Part shown: positions 1 through 7,762 of the stretch, in pieces
Layout of the letters: each line of letters starts with the position of its first letter
Numbering within the stretch: position 1 is the stretch's first letter
Assembly (NCBI RefSeq): GCF_001598355.1
Contig: NZ_BCYU01000005.1
Span: forward strand, 27,139-91,138
Source of the DNA: Sphingomonas asaccharolytica NBRC 15499
GTDB taxonomy: Bacteria; Pseudomonadota; Alphaproteobacteria; Sphingomonadales; Sphingomonadaceae
Reading direction: 5' to 3'
DNA length: 64,000 nucleotides
Position numbers and translations under genes: made by a program
Notes under the pieces: model-generated
The model's database searches: none
Told to the model about the DNA's origin: nothing
The model's input: only the letters and a program-made list of their open reading frames with translations

Positions 1-1
1 G

Positions 2-523
2 TACGGCAAGAAGGACAACAGCCTGGTCAAGCTCGCCTATGAGCATGACGTGCCGATCTTCTGCCCGGCCTTCGTCGACTCGTCGGCGGGATTCGGCCTG
101 GTCAAGCATCAGGTCGACCGCGCCAAGGCCGGCCAGCCCTATATGGTGCTCGACGCCATCGCCGACTTCCGCGAGCTGACCGAGATCAAGATCCAGGCGG
201 GCACCACCGGCCTGCTGATGATCGGCGGCGGCGTGCCCAAGAACTTCGTCCAGGACACCGTGGTGTGCGCCGAGATCCTCGGTCACGAGGATGTCGAAGT
301 GCACAAATATGCGGTGCAGATCACCGTCGCCGACGTCCGCGACGGCGCCTGCTCATCCTCGACGCTGCAGGAGGCCGCGAGCTGGGGCAAGGTCAACACC
401 GGCATCGAGCAAATGGTTTTCGCCGAAGCCGGCTCGGTGATGCCGCTGTTGGCGAGCGATGCCTATCATCGCGGGCTGTGGAAGGACCGGCCGGAGCGCC
501 GCTGGGCGAAGCTTTTCGCATGA
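2..523 (+). CDS. Deoxyhypusine synthase-like protein, 3' part only
   Basis: The reading frame is open from the window edge (codons from base 2) to a TGA at 521-523, so the N-terminal part is missing. The visible 173 residues match the C-terminal NAD-binding half of the deoxyhypusine/homospermidine synthase family, including GGGVPKNF, which corresponds to the segment carrying the catalytic lysine in eukaryotic deoxyhypusine synthase. Bacteria generally lack eIF5A, so the bacterial members probably transfer the aminobutyl group of spermidine to a small amine such as putrescine; this is inference. A strong intrinsic terminator follows 32 bases after the stop. Confidence 0.85.
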   Translation, partial: YGKKDNSLVKLAYEHDVPIFCPAFVDSSAGFGLVKHQVDRAKAGQPYMVLDAIADFRELTEIKIQAGTTGLLMIGGGVPKNFVQDTVVCAEILGHEDVEVHKYAVQITVADVRDGACSSSTLQEAASWGKVNTGIEQMVFAEAGSVMPLLASDAYHRGLWKDRPERRWAKLFA

Positions 524-555
524 ACTGGACAGCAAGCGTCTGACTCGAATATAAA

Positions 556-587
556 GCGGCGTCCCATCATCCGGGACGCCGCGTTTT
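556..587 (+). terminator. Intrinsic terminator after the deoxyhypusine synthase-like gene
   Basis: A perfect 10-bp stem (556-565 with 573-582, GCGGCGTCCC / GGGACGCCGC) with a 7-base loop is followed by GTTTT. It lies just downstream of the gene ending at 523, in the right orientation to end its transcript. Confidence 0.85.
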
Positions 588-715
588 CCTTCTCCCTAAG
601 GAGAAGGAAGGGGCCCGCTCGCGCAGCGAGTGGGAAGGATGAGGACAGATCTGATCACCTGCCCTCACCCTTCCGCCGACTTATGTCGGCTCCCTCCCTC
701 TCCCAGGGAGAGGGA
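588..715. repeat. REP-like palindromic repeat region
   Basis: This non-coding stretch holds several short inverted repeats: CCTTCTCC/GGAGAAGG (588-595 with 600-607), GCCGAC/GTCGGC (674-679 with 684-689), and a palindrome CCCTCTCCC/GGGAGAGGG centred at 705. The CCCTCTCCC-type arms recur at 2916, 57740, 61969 and 63924, so these look like one dispersed intergenic repeat family typical of sphingomonads. No gene is seen here. Confidence 0.6.
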
Positions 716-722
716 ATTAGGA

Positions 723-934
723 TCAATCCTTCGCCCGATAAGCCTCAGGCACGACGAACACCTCGTCGGCGCGGGTATAGCCGCCATCCCGCACCTCCTC
801 GATCAGCACCATCGTATGCGCCCTGGCGCCTTCGCCGAAATATTCGACCAGCAGTCGGTCGTGCGGTGCGCGAGGTCGGCCTTTTGCGCCTTCGAGAGCG
901 CGGCTTCCGGAAGTTTGAAATTTGCGAACGGCAT
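723..934 (-). pseudogene. Tautomerase (4-oxalocrotonate tautomerase family), frameshifted
   Basis: An ATG at 934 opens MPFANFKLPEAALSKAQKAD, with the Pro-2 that becomes the catalytic N-terminal proline of 4-OT tautomerases. After about 27 residues (...AHRTTD) the frame runs into a non-homologous tail, while the next frame continues as LLVEYFGEGARAHTMVLIEE and ends at a TGA at 725-723. The span is 212 bases, one short of 71 codons, so a single missing base near 850 explains the break. Restored, it would be a 70-residue protein of normal family size. It lies 11 bases after the SDR gene and probably shared its transcript. A sequencing error cannot be excluded. Confidence 0.7.
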
Positions 935-945
935 TGACGGCGTCC

Positions 946-1716
946 TTACTGCTGGTTGCCGCGCGCCTGGCGGGCGAACTGGTTGAGTTGTTGGAAGGTC
1001 TCATCGAACCGGCCTTCGCGCTCGGCATTGCGAAGGAAGGCTACGCGCTGGACGAGGATCTCCGGCGGCGTGGGCTGCTGGGCGAACAATGCCATCACTT
1101 CGTCGGCGAACTCGTCGAGCGGCTGATAGCCTTCACGCGATTCCTGGCCGGGGGTCAGCCCCGTCTGCACCGCGGGCGGCGCCAGTTCGATCACCTCGAC
1201 CTTGCCGGCCAGCGCGTCGCGCATCGCGACGGTGTACGAATGGATCGCCGCCTTGGTCGCATTGTAGGTCGGCGTATCGACCAGCGGCACGAAGGCGAGG
1301 CCCGAGGTTACATTGACGATCGCCGCGTCGGGCTGCGCGATTAGATGGTCGATCAGCGCATTGGTCAGCCGGATCGGGCCGAGCAGGTTGGTGGTGATCG
1401 TCGCCTCGGCATCCGACAGATCGCGGGCATGAACGAGCGCCTCGAACCGCATAATTCCGGCATTGTTGATCAGCACGTTGAGCGCCGGGAAAGTGGCGAG
1501 CACGCGCGCCGCGAAATCGGCTACCCCTTCGGCACTTTCGACGTCGAGTGTCATGGTATGGATATTCGGCCGGCCCGCCGCCGCGGCGTCGAGCGCGTCC
1601 TGGCGACGGCCCGCAATGATCACGGCATTGCCGGCGTCGTGGAACCGGTGCGCCAGCGCTTCGCCGATGCCCGACCCGCCGCCGGTGATGAGGATGGTGT
1701 TTCCGCTGCTTTTCAT
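946..1716 (-). CDS. Short-chain dehydrogenase/reductase (DltE-like SDR)
   Basis: This 256-residue classical SDR is expected to be a cytosolic NAD(P)-dependent oxidoreductase. The Rossmann nucleotide-binding motif TGGGSGIG is at residues 11-18, NNAG at 84-87, and the catalytic Ser138, Tyr151 and Lys155 (YNATK) are all present. It resembles the DltE-like subgroup; the substrate is unknown. It is transcribed divergently from the HxlR regulator (104-base gap) and followed immediately by the broken tautomerase gene. SDR plus HxlR pairs often form a small redox- or electrophile-responsive unit, so control by the neighbour is likely but inferred. Confidence 0.88.
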   Translation of the reverse strand: MKSSGNTILITGGGSGIGEALAHRFHDAGNAVIIAGRRQDALDAAAAGRPNIHTMTLDVESAEGVADFAARVLATFPALNVLINNAGIMRFEALVHARDLSDAEATITTNLLGPIRLTNALIDHLIAQPDAAIVNVTSGLAFVPLVDTPTYNATKAAIHSYTVAMRDALAGKVEVIELAPPAVQTGLTPGQESREGYQPLDEFADEVMALFAQQPTPPEILVQRVAFLRNAEREGRFDETFQQLNQFARQARGNQQ

Positions 1717-1820
1717 CGGATCGCTCCTGCTTGGGGTTGATGGCTGCGATGTACGCTCCTACTCTCCGGAGGAAAGAAGGCACCAGAAAGATTTATACTT
1801 ACCCGAAAGAGAGTGACTGC

Positions 1821-2219
1821 ATGAACGCGCCTGCCCCCAATTATCTTCCCTGGCCGACCGACATCGATCCGCGCGTCGAGGCGCTGGTGACCGAAGTGAT
1901 TGGCCGGGTGGCAGACAAGTGGACGATGCTGATCCTCGACGTCCTCGCCGAGAGGGGCGAGTTGCGCTTTACCCAGGTTGGCCGTGAAGTACCCGGGATC
2001 AGCCAGAAGATGTTGACCCAGACGCTGCGCCAAATGGAACGCGACGGTTTGGTCGTGCGCACCGTTCATCCGGTGATCCCGCCGCGGGTAGAGTATCGCC
2101 TGACTGATCTCGGCTTTTCCCTCGGCGAAGCGTTTTGCGGCGTGTGGATCTGGGCAAAGGACAATCTCGAGCGGATCGATGCCGCGCGCGCGTCCTTCGA
2201 TTCCCGACGGCCGGGCTGA
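1821..2219 (+). CDS. HxlR-family winged-helix transcriptional regulator
   Basis: The 132-residue protein has the HxlR/DUF24 layout: a short N-terminal arm, then a winged helix (VADKWTMLILDVLAERGELR, GISQKMLTQTLRQMERDGLV) and the conserved wing VEYRLTDLG. I chose the ATG at 1821, preceded by AAAGAGAG; an in-frame upstream extension exists but lies in the promoter region. It is divergent from the SDR gene and probably represses it and itself in response to an electrophile or redox signal, as other HxlR proteins do. The shared 104-base intergenic region contains the palindrome CTCCGGAG (1764-1771), a possible but unproven operator. Confidence 0.88.
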   Translation: MNAPAPNYLPWPTDIDPRVEALVTEVIGRVADKWTMLILDVLAERGELRFTQVGREVPGISQKMLTQTLRQMERDGLVVRTVHPVIPPRVEYRLTDLGFSLGEAFCGVWIWAKDNLERIDAARASFDSRRPG

Positions 2220-2294
2220 GCGCCGCGCAATCCGTTGCAATCGCAAACCGGTTGATGCAGCGTCCCCGGCATATCAAGTCTGGGGAGGCTCTTC

Positions 2295-2735
2295 ATGCAT
2301 AGCGAGATCCTGAAACCGGTCGTCGTCCTGATCGCCTGGACATTGGTGATGTTCGTCTGGATGATCGCGGTGCGCTTGCCTGCGATGAAGGCCGCCGGGA
2401 TCGACATAACCAAGCTGAGGGGCGGCAAGGGCAGCGACGCCGACGGCGTCCTTCCTGCCAAGGCGCAATGGAAGGCGCACAATTACAATCATTTGCTCGA
2501 GCAGCCGACGTGCTTTTACGCGGTATCGTTCGTGATCGCGTTCACCGGCACCGGTGACGGGATCAATGCCTGGATCGCCTGGGCCTATGTCGCGCTGCGT
2601 ATCGCGCACAGCCTATGGCAAGCGACGGTCAACAAGGTCTCGATCCGCTTCACGATCTTCATCCTGGCGACCTTATGCCTGATCGCGCTGACCTTGCATG
2701 CCGCAATGGCGGTGTTCGGCTGGCATCATGGCTGA
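2295..2735 (+). CDS. MAPEG family membrane protein
   Basis: This is a 146-residue integral membrane protein of the MAPEG superfamily (membrane-associated eicosanoid and glutathione metabolism). It has about four hydrophobic helices and the family core HNYNHLLEQPTCFYAV followed by WAYVALRIAHSLWQ and NKVSIRF. Bacterial MAPEG proteins are mostly uncharacterised, some being glutathione transferases or peroxidases. A good ribosome site (GGGGAGG at 2282-2288) supports the ATG at 2295. The 3' end overlaps the next small gene by 8 bases, suggesting coupled translation. Confidence 0.85.
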   Translation: MHSEILKPVVVLIAWTLVMFVWMIAVRLPAMKAAGIDITKLRGGKGSDADGVLPAKAQWKAHNYNHLLEQPTCFYAVSFVIAFTGTGDGINAWIAWAYVALRIAHSLWQATVNKVSIRFTIFILATLCLIALTLHAAMAVFGWHHG

Positions 2736-2907
2736 GAAATTCGAACGCCACCGTCAGCCCTGGCGGCAGGACGAAATCCAGAAACTCCACACGCTGGCCA
2801 AGAAAGGCATGGCGCTAAAAGCGATCGCCAAGGCGCTGACGCGGAGCGAGGAATCGGTGAAGCAGCGGGCTAAGGAAGACGGGCTGGCGATCGCCAGGTT
2901 GCGATGA
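2728..2907 (+). CDS. Small Myb/SANT-like helix-turn-helix protein
   Basis: A 59-residue basic protein starting at ATG 2728 inside the end of the MAPEG gene. The sequence PWRQDEIQKLHTLAKKGMAL, then KAIAKALTRSEESVKQRAKE, resembles a single SANT/Myb-type three-helix DNA-binding unit (tryptophan near the start, then KAIAKAL...RSEESVKQRA as the recognition part). Small stand-alone proteins of this kind are common hypotheticals in alphaproteobacteria. The function is unknown; DNA binding is inferred only from the motif. Overlap with MAPEG suggests co-expression. Confidence 0.65.
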   Translation: MAEKFERHRQPWRQDEIQKLHTLAKKGMALKAIAKALTRSEESVKQRAKEDGLAIARLR

Positions 2908-2915
2908 TCGTTTCT

Positions 2916-2937
2916 CCCCTCCCGCTTGCGGGAGGGG
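2916..2937. repeat. REP-like palindrome
   Basis: A perfect 10-bp inverted repeat, CCCCTCCCGC / GCGGGAGGGG, separated by TT. A degenerate second copy (CCCTCCCCTAG...GGCGGGAGGGGG) lies at about 2980-3017, so 2908-3020 is a two-unit repeat cluster between the convergent small Myb-like gene and the amidotransferase gene. It may also help terminate transcription from both sides. Confidence 0.7.
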
Positions 2938-3020
2938 TGGGGAAGGGTCTTTTATCGTGAGCAGCGTCCCCTCGGACACGCCCTCCCCTAGCCCCTTCCG
3001 CAGGCGGGAGGGGGAATTGC

Positions 3021-4901
3021 CTACCCGAACAACCGCGCCAAGCTCCGATCCAGCGTCACCAGCTGCCACAACGTCCGCCCATGCTCGGCGCGGCCAGCTT
3101 TATGCTCCGCAGCGATTCGCTCGATCGCCGGACCATCAAACCATTGCAGCAGCCTCGGCGAACGCGACAGGTCAGCGGCTTCATTGGCCAGCGCGCCCCG
3201 GAACCAGGCGCTGATCGGGGTCACGAACCCCATCTTGGGTCGATAGAGGATGTCGTCGGGCAGATAGCGCTCCATCGCCTTCTTCATCAGCCATTTGCCC
3301 TGCCCGCGCCGCAACCGCATCGACGACGGCAAGGTCGCGGCGAATTCCATTAATTTGTAATCCAACAACGGCTCGCGCGCTTCCAGGCTGACCGCCATGC
3401 TGGTGCGGTCGACCTTGGTCAGAATGTCGCCGGTCAGATAATGCTGGATATCGGCATATTGCGCGCGATCGAGCGCTTCGCGCGCCGGCGCGTCGCGCAT
3501 CGTCGCGATATAGCGGTTTTCGGCGCGATGCCCGCCGAGTTGCCGCCACGCCTCGGCAGTGAACAGTTTATCGCGCAGTCCCGGCGTCGTCACCCCGACC
3601 GACCGCGCATAGGCAGTCGCGCCGTCCTCCGCGAGCGCGAGCAAGGTCGTCTTGGCGCGCAGCGGGCGCGGCGCCCAATCTGCCTTTGGATAGAGCCGCC
3701 CGAGCGTCCCGAACACATTGGCCGACATCTCGCGCGGCAATAGCGAGCGGACTCGCTCCTCCGCCGCCTGGAACTTGTAGCGGCGATAGCCGGCGAACGC
3801 TTCGTCGGCGCCGTCGCCCGACAGCGCCACGGTCACTTGCTCGCGCGCCAGTTCGCAGACGCGGAACGTCGCCAGCGCCGAGGCATCGGCGAAGGGTTCG
3901 TCGAACGCGCTGGTCAGCCGGTCGAGTAGCGCGAAATCGTCCGCGGCGACCACACGCTCGCGGTGATCGGTGTGATAGCGCTGCGCGATCGCGTCGGCAT
4001 AAGCGCGCTCGTCATGCCCTGCTTCCTGGAAGCCGATCGTGCAGGTCTTGACCGCGCCTTTCGACAATTCGGCCATCAGCGCGACCACCGCCGAACTGTC
4101 GACACCGCCCGAGAGGAACGCGCCGAGCGGCACGTCGGAGACCATGCGGAGCTTTACCGCGGCGCGCATGCGGTCGACCAATTCGGCCTCGAGATCCTTG
4201 AGCGATCCGCTCGCGCGATTGGTGAAGTCCAGATCCCACCAGCGCCGCGGCATCGGCACTGGCCGGCCGCGTTCGAGCATCAGATAATGCGCGGCGGGCA
4301 ATTTCTTCACGCCGGCGACGACACAGGCATCGTCGGGCACATAGCCCAGCCCCATGAAATCCTCGATCGCGGCGAGATCGGGCGCTCGGCGCAGCAAGGG
4401 ATGCACCAGCAAGCCCTTCAGCTCGGACGCAAAGGCTACGGAGCCATCGGACAGCTCGACATAATGGAGCGGTTTCACTCCCAGCCGGTCGCGCGCCAGG
4501 AACAGGCATTGCCGCCCCGCATCGTGCAGCGCGAAGGCGAACATGCCGTTGAGGCGATCGAGCATCGCCGGGCCCCATTGCCGCCAGCCATGGAGCAGCA
4601 CTTCGGTATCGCCATTGGTGACGAACTTCGCGCCCATCGCCTGCAACTCGGCACGGACCTCGGCGAAATTGTAGATCTCGCCATTATAGGTGACGGTCAG
4701 GTCGCCGTCATGCATCGGCTGCGGGCTGCCCGCGACGTCGATGATCGCCAGGCGGCGGTGCGACAAGCCGACGCCCGACGCAGTCCACACGCCAGCGCCA
4801 TCGGGGCCGCGATGCGCCTGGGCATCGGCCATCGCCAACACGCGGGCGCGATCGACAGGCTTGGGGGTTCCGGGGTGATAGATCCCCGCGATGCCGCACA
4901 T
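3021..4901 (-). CDS. XrtA-associated amidotransferase (asparagine synthase B type)
   Basis: The 626-residue protein has a class II glutamine amidotransferase domain starting with the nucleophile Cys2 (MCGIAG) and containing RGPDG and NGEIYN, followed by an asparagine-synthetase ATP-pyrophosphatase domain with the PP-loop LSGGVDSS. Family members in exosortase-A loci (XrtA/PEP-CTERM amidotransferases) are thought to amidate a sugar or peptide component of the exported polymer rather than supply asparagine; that is inferred from context. It is the last gene of the minus-strand locus, 111 bases after xrtA, with an inverted repeat in the gap that might partly separate its expression. Confidence 0.88.
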   Translation of the reverse strand: MCGIAGIYHPGTPKPVDRARVLAMADAQAHRGPDGAGVWTASGVGLSHRRLAIIDVAGSPQPMHDGDLTVTYNGEIYNFAEVRAELQAMGAKFVTNGDTEVLLHGWRQWGPAMLDRLNGMFAFALHDAGRQCLFLARDRLGVKPLHYVELSDGSVAFASELKGLLVHPLLRRAPDLAAIEDFMGLGYVPDDACVVAGVKKLPAAHYLMLERGRPVPMPRRWWDLDFTNRASGSLKDLEAELVDRMRAAVKLRMVSDVPLGAFLSGGVDSSAVVALMAELSKGAVKTCTIGFQEAGHDERAYADAIAQRYHTDHRERVVAADDFALLDRLTSAFDEPFADASALATFRVCELAREQVTVALSGDGADEAFAGYRRYKFQAAEERVRSLLPREMSANVFGTLGRLYPKADWAPRPLRAKTTLLALAEDGATAYARSVGVTTPGLRDKLFTAEAWRQLGGHRAENRYIATMRDAPAREALDRAQYADIQHYLTGDILTKVDRTSMAVSLEAREPLLDYKLMEFAATLPSSMRLRRGQGKWLMKKAMERYLPDDILYRPKMGFVTPISAWFRGALANEAADLSRSPRLLQWFDGPAIERIAAEHKAGRAEHGRTLWQLVTLDRSLARLFG

Positions 4902-4981
4902 GTTACCGACCGACCCCCGTGTTCGTGCTCGTCACCTCAGCGCAAGCTAGGGTCTCAGGCAATGTCGCCATAACTCTAGAG

Positions 4982-5001
4982 ATCCCAGCTTTCGCTGGGA
5001 T
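4982..5001. repeat. Short inverted repeat between xrtA and the amidotransferase gene
   Basis: ATCCCAGC / GCTGGGAT, an 8-bp perfect stem with a TTTC loop, followed by GACGAGGG. This is a common sphingomonad intergenic palindrome and not clearly a terminator, because no T-run follows on either strand. Confidence 0.6.
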
Positions 5002-5012
5002 GACGAGGGATG

Positions 5013-6548
5013 TCACCTGACCATCCCCGCCGAACGATCGGCCAAAACGTCGAGCGGCCCCAAAGCCGCGAGGAATTTCGCCATCGCTGCGCGCGGGTCT
5101 TGGCCGGGCAGGGTTTCGGCCGAAATATGGATGGCGACCGCGCGCTGCGGCCCGCCCAGCAGCTTGGCCTTGAGCGTTTCGAGCTTCACGATTTTTGGGT
5201 CGGAGGTGAGGACATTGCCAATCCGGTACCACGTCGCGACTTGGCGCTCCACCGGCCCTGGCGCGGTGATGCGCATGACCGTGCCGGCATCGAGATCGTC
5301 GAGGTCTTCGACGCGTACCCAGCGATCATCCTGCTGCATGACGCCGATGCCGAAGCCGACAATCTCCTTGCCCTGATGCTGGCTGCCATAGACCGCGATC
5401 GCGAGATCGACGGCAGTGCCCGAATTGTCGACATAGCGGCCGAACAATTGATGATCGGCACCGGGATAGGTCGGTGCCCAAGGCGCGCGGGTACTGACCG
5501 GGGCGCGGCTCCAGCCCGCGACCTGCGGCAACTCGATATGCAGGGGCAGGGTCTGCGCGCGGCTAGCGATCGCTGTCGACCATCCGGGGAAGGCAGCCGC
5601 AACCGCGAGCACGAGCAGCGCGGCGACGATCGTATCGAGCGGCCAACGCACCGGACCTTGCAACCGCGCCGGATTGAACGCCGGCGCGTCAGGCGCGCGG
5701 TCGAACCATTTCCAGCCGAACGCCAACACCGCCGCCATCACCAGCCCGAAGAACACCCAGCCGAATACGATATGATCGTATCCAGTCGCCTGTTCGACGC
5801 TGGTCAGTACCGCGGCATAGATCGTCCCGAACGCGCGCACGCCATTGGCCAGTACCGGCACAATGATCGCCATCGCCATGAAGGCGATCCGCCGCGGCCA
5901 GGTGCGGTAGCAGAGGTTCGCGACCAGTACGCCATAAGCGATCATCGCGATCACGAACTTGGAGCCCGAGCATGCCTCGGCCACTTCGAAATATTTGTCG
6001 CCGGCGGTGATCAGCACACCGTCGACCGTGGCCGCGACGCCGACCAGATGAAGCAGATGCATCGTGATCCACACGGTGATCGCCTGCAGCGGCGGTTCGA
6101 GGAATTCGCCGAACGGCACCAGGAACAGCGCATAAGCGATCGGGAACAGCAGCCCGCGCGCCACATTGGGCCCGAGCATCGTCACCACTGCGCCTTGCAA
6201 CATCATCACCACGCCCAGATGCCGCGCGAACGATACGCCGCCGGCATCGCCGAGCAGCCAGCCGAATCCTCCAGCCGCGACCAGCGCAAGGCCGGGCGCC
6301 CAGGCCCGGGGCGTCAGTTGTGCGAGTTCGCCGCGCCGGATCCACACGAGCCAGCCGACCACCGGCGCGATGAACAGGCAATGCCCGAACGTGGTGTTGG
6401 TCCAATAGAGCTCGGCCAGCGCCGCAACGTCCTGGCGGAACATCAGCAGGATCACCGCCATCGTCGCGGCAAGCGCAGCCAACGGACGGCGCCAGACCGG
6501 CGCGATCGCGAAAGCGAACCGGGGGGCGGCACCGGCAACGCTGGTCAT
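5013..6548 (-). CDS. xrtA: Exosortase A fused to an EpsI-type domain
   Basis: The 511-residue protein has an N-terminal polytopic exosortase domain (about residues 25-285) with the cysteine-transpeptidase residues in family context: Cys193 in EACSGSKF, Arg238 in ANGVRAFGTIY and His259 in YDHIVFGWVFF. Exosortases are thought to cleave PEP-CTERM tails of secreted proteins at the inner membrane and pass the protein to a new acceptor. The C-terminal 190 or so residues (YPGADHQLFGRYVD, later TWYRIGN) resemble EpsI, which is a separate protein in many XrtA loci. The start codon overlaps the stop of the glycosyltransferase (ATGA). Confidence 0.92.
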   Translation of the reverse strand: MTSVAGAAPRFAFAIAPVWRRPLAALAATMAVILLMFRQDVAALAELYWTNTTFGHCLFIAPVVGWLVWIRRGELAQLTPRAWAPGLALVAAGGFGWLLGDAGGVSFARHLGVVMMLQGAVVTMLGPNVARGLLFPIAYALFLVPFGEFLEPPLQAITVWITMHLLHLVGVAATVDGVLITAGDKYFEVAEACSGSKFVIAMIAYGVLVANLCYRTWPRRIAFMAMAIIVPVLANGVRAFGTIYAAVLTSVEQATGYDHIVFGWVFFGLVMAAVLAFGWKWFDRAPDAPAFNPARLQGPVRWPLDTIVAALLVLAVAAAFPGWSTAIASRAQTLPLHIELPQVAGWSRAPVSTRAPWAPTYPGADHQLFGRYVDNSGTAVDLAIAVYGSQHQGKEIVGFGIGVMQQDDRWVRVEDLDDLDAGTVMRITAPGPVERQVATWYRIGNVLTSDPKIVKLETLKAKLLGGPQRAVAIHISAETLPGQDPRAAMAKFLAALGPLDVLADRSAGMVR

Positions 6549-7762
6549 GCCGCCGCCCGTCCCTTGCGCGGTGCTTTCTTCGCGCCCCAGCCCATCAACC
6601 CGTCGAGCGGTGCCAGCCGGGCGCTCCAGCCATAGCGCGCCTGGACCCGCACGCGCCCCTTGTGTCCCATCGCAGACGCGCCCTGTGCGTCCGACAGCAA
6701 CCCGTTCACCGCATCCGAAACCTCCGCCACGGTGTCGCCGCTCAGGATCGTGCCGTCATGGTCGATCCCCTCGGCGGCGGCGCTGCTTGCCACTACCGGG
6801 CGCGCCATCGCCATGGCTTCGAGCACCTTGTTCTGGATGCCCCGCGCGATCTTCAGCGGGGCGACCACACAGGCCGCAGCGTCGAGCCACGGCCGGACAT
6901 CCGCCACTTCGCCGGTCACCCGCACCCCATCCTGCTTCGCCAGCGCGGTGACCGCATCGGTCGGGTTGCGGCCGACGATGACGAAGACGGTATCGGGGTG
7001 GACGACGCGGATATGCGGCAACACGGTCTCGGCGAACCAGGTCACTGCCTCGACATTGGGGCGATAGTCCATCTGGCCGGTGAACACGATCAGCTTGCCG
7101 GTCGTATCGATCCGGCGAAAAGATGCGGCGGGATCGAAGAAATCGGTGTCGATGCCGTTCTCGACCACCTGGACATTGGCGGCGCCGGTGCGCTTGCGGA
7201 ACAGCTCGGCTTCGGCCTCGCTGACGAACAAGCTGGCGTCGACCCGCCGCGCGACCCGGCGCTCGAACTGGAACAACAGATTCGCCTCGCGCTGCATCAG
7301 CCAGCGCATCGGGCCGCGCGAAGCCTTGGCGTAGTCGGCGAACTTGAGCGAATCCATGTCGCAAAAGTCCATGATCACACGGGCACGTGTTTTGGCCGGC
7401 ACATATTGTGCCATCTGGCCCGAAAAGACGTAGATCGTATCGATCGAGCGGCGCTCTAACAGGTCGGCGACAACGTCATGCATCGCGTGATTGTCGAACG
7501 CGGTCAGCGACGCCGGCCTGCGCTGGACCAGCGCCTCGACTAGCGCGCGCGGTCGCGATTTGCCGCGCCACAGGATCGACCGGCTCGCGGTGAACGGCAC
7601 CAACCCCTTCTTGGCCTTGAGATCGCGCGGATCGTCGGCGAAGGCGACGAGGTGCACCCGGTGCCTTGCCGCCAGATGCTTGAGCAGGTTGAACGCGCGG
7701 ATCTTGTCGCCGCGATCGGGCGGGAATGGCGATCGATGCGCGAGGAACAAGATGTCGCCCAT
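6545..7762 (-). CDS. XrtA/PEP-CTERM system glycosyltransferase (GT4-like)
   Basis: This 405-residue protein begins MGDILFLAHRSPFPPDRGDK, the N-terminal fingerprint of the exosortase-A associated GT subfamily (TIGR03087 type), with a GT-B fold: NGID at the domain linker, then IVFTGQMDYRPN and the C-terminal segment GIQNKVLEAMAMARPVV, where the GT4 acidic motif would sit. It probably adds a sugar nucleotide-derived residue to the lipid-linked repeat unit on the cytoplasmic face. The ATG at 7762 overlaps the stop of the FemAB gene by one base (TGATG); an upstream in-frame extension would lie wholly inside that gene and was rejected. Confidence 0.88.
   Translation of the reverse strand: MGDILFLAHRSPFPPDRGDKIRAFNLLKHLAARHRVHLVAFADDPRDLKAKKGLVPFTASRSILWRGKSRPRALVEALVQRRPASLTAFDNHAMHDVVADLLERRSIDTIYVFSGQMAQYVPAKTRARVIMDFCDMDSLKFADYAKASRGPMRWLMQREANLLFQFERRVARRVDASLFVSEAEAELFRKRTGAANVQVVENGIDTDFFDPAASFRRIDTTGKLIVFTGQMDYRPNVEAVTWFAETVLPHIRVVHPDTVFVIVGRNPTDAVTALAKQDGVRVTGEVADVRPWLDAAACVVAPLKIARGIQNKVLEAMAMARPVVASSAAAEGIDHDGTILSGDTVAEVSDAVNGLLSDAQGASAMGHKGRVRVQARYGWSARLAPLDGLMGWGAKKAPRKGRAAA

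Noticed and set aside
5010..6635. Long open frame antisense to xrtA (541 codons) and similar ones at 3963-4973, 27677-29611 and 59676-61307
   Set aside because: High-GC DNA gives long antisense frames; these are Arg/His-rich without recognisable domains, and each lies opposite a gene with clear family motifs.
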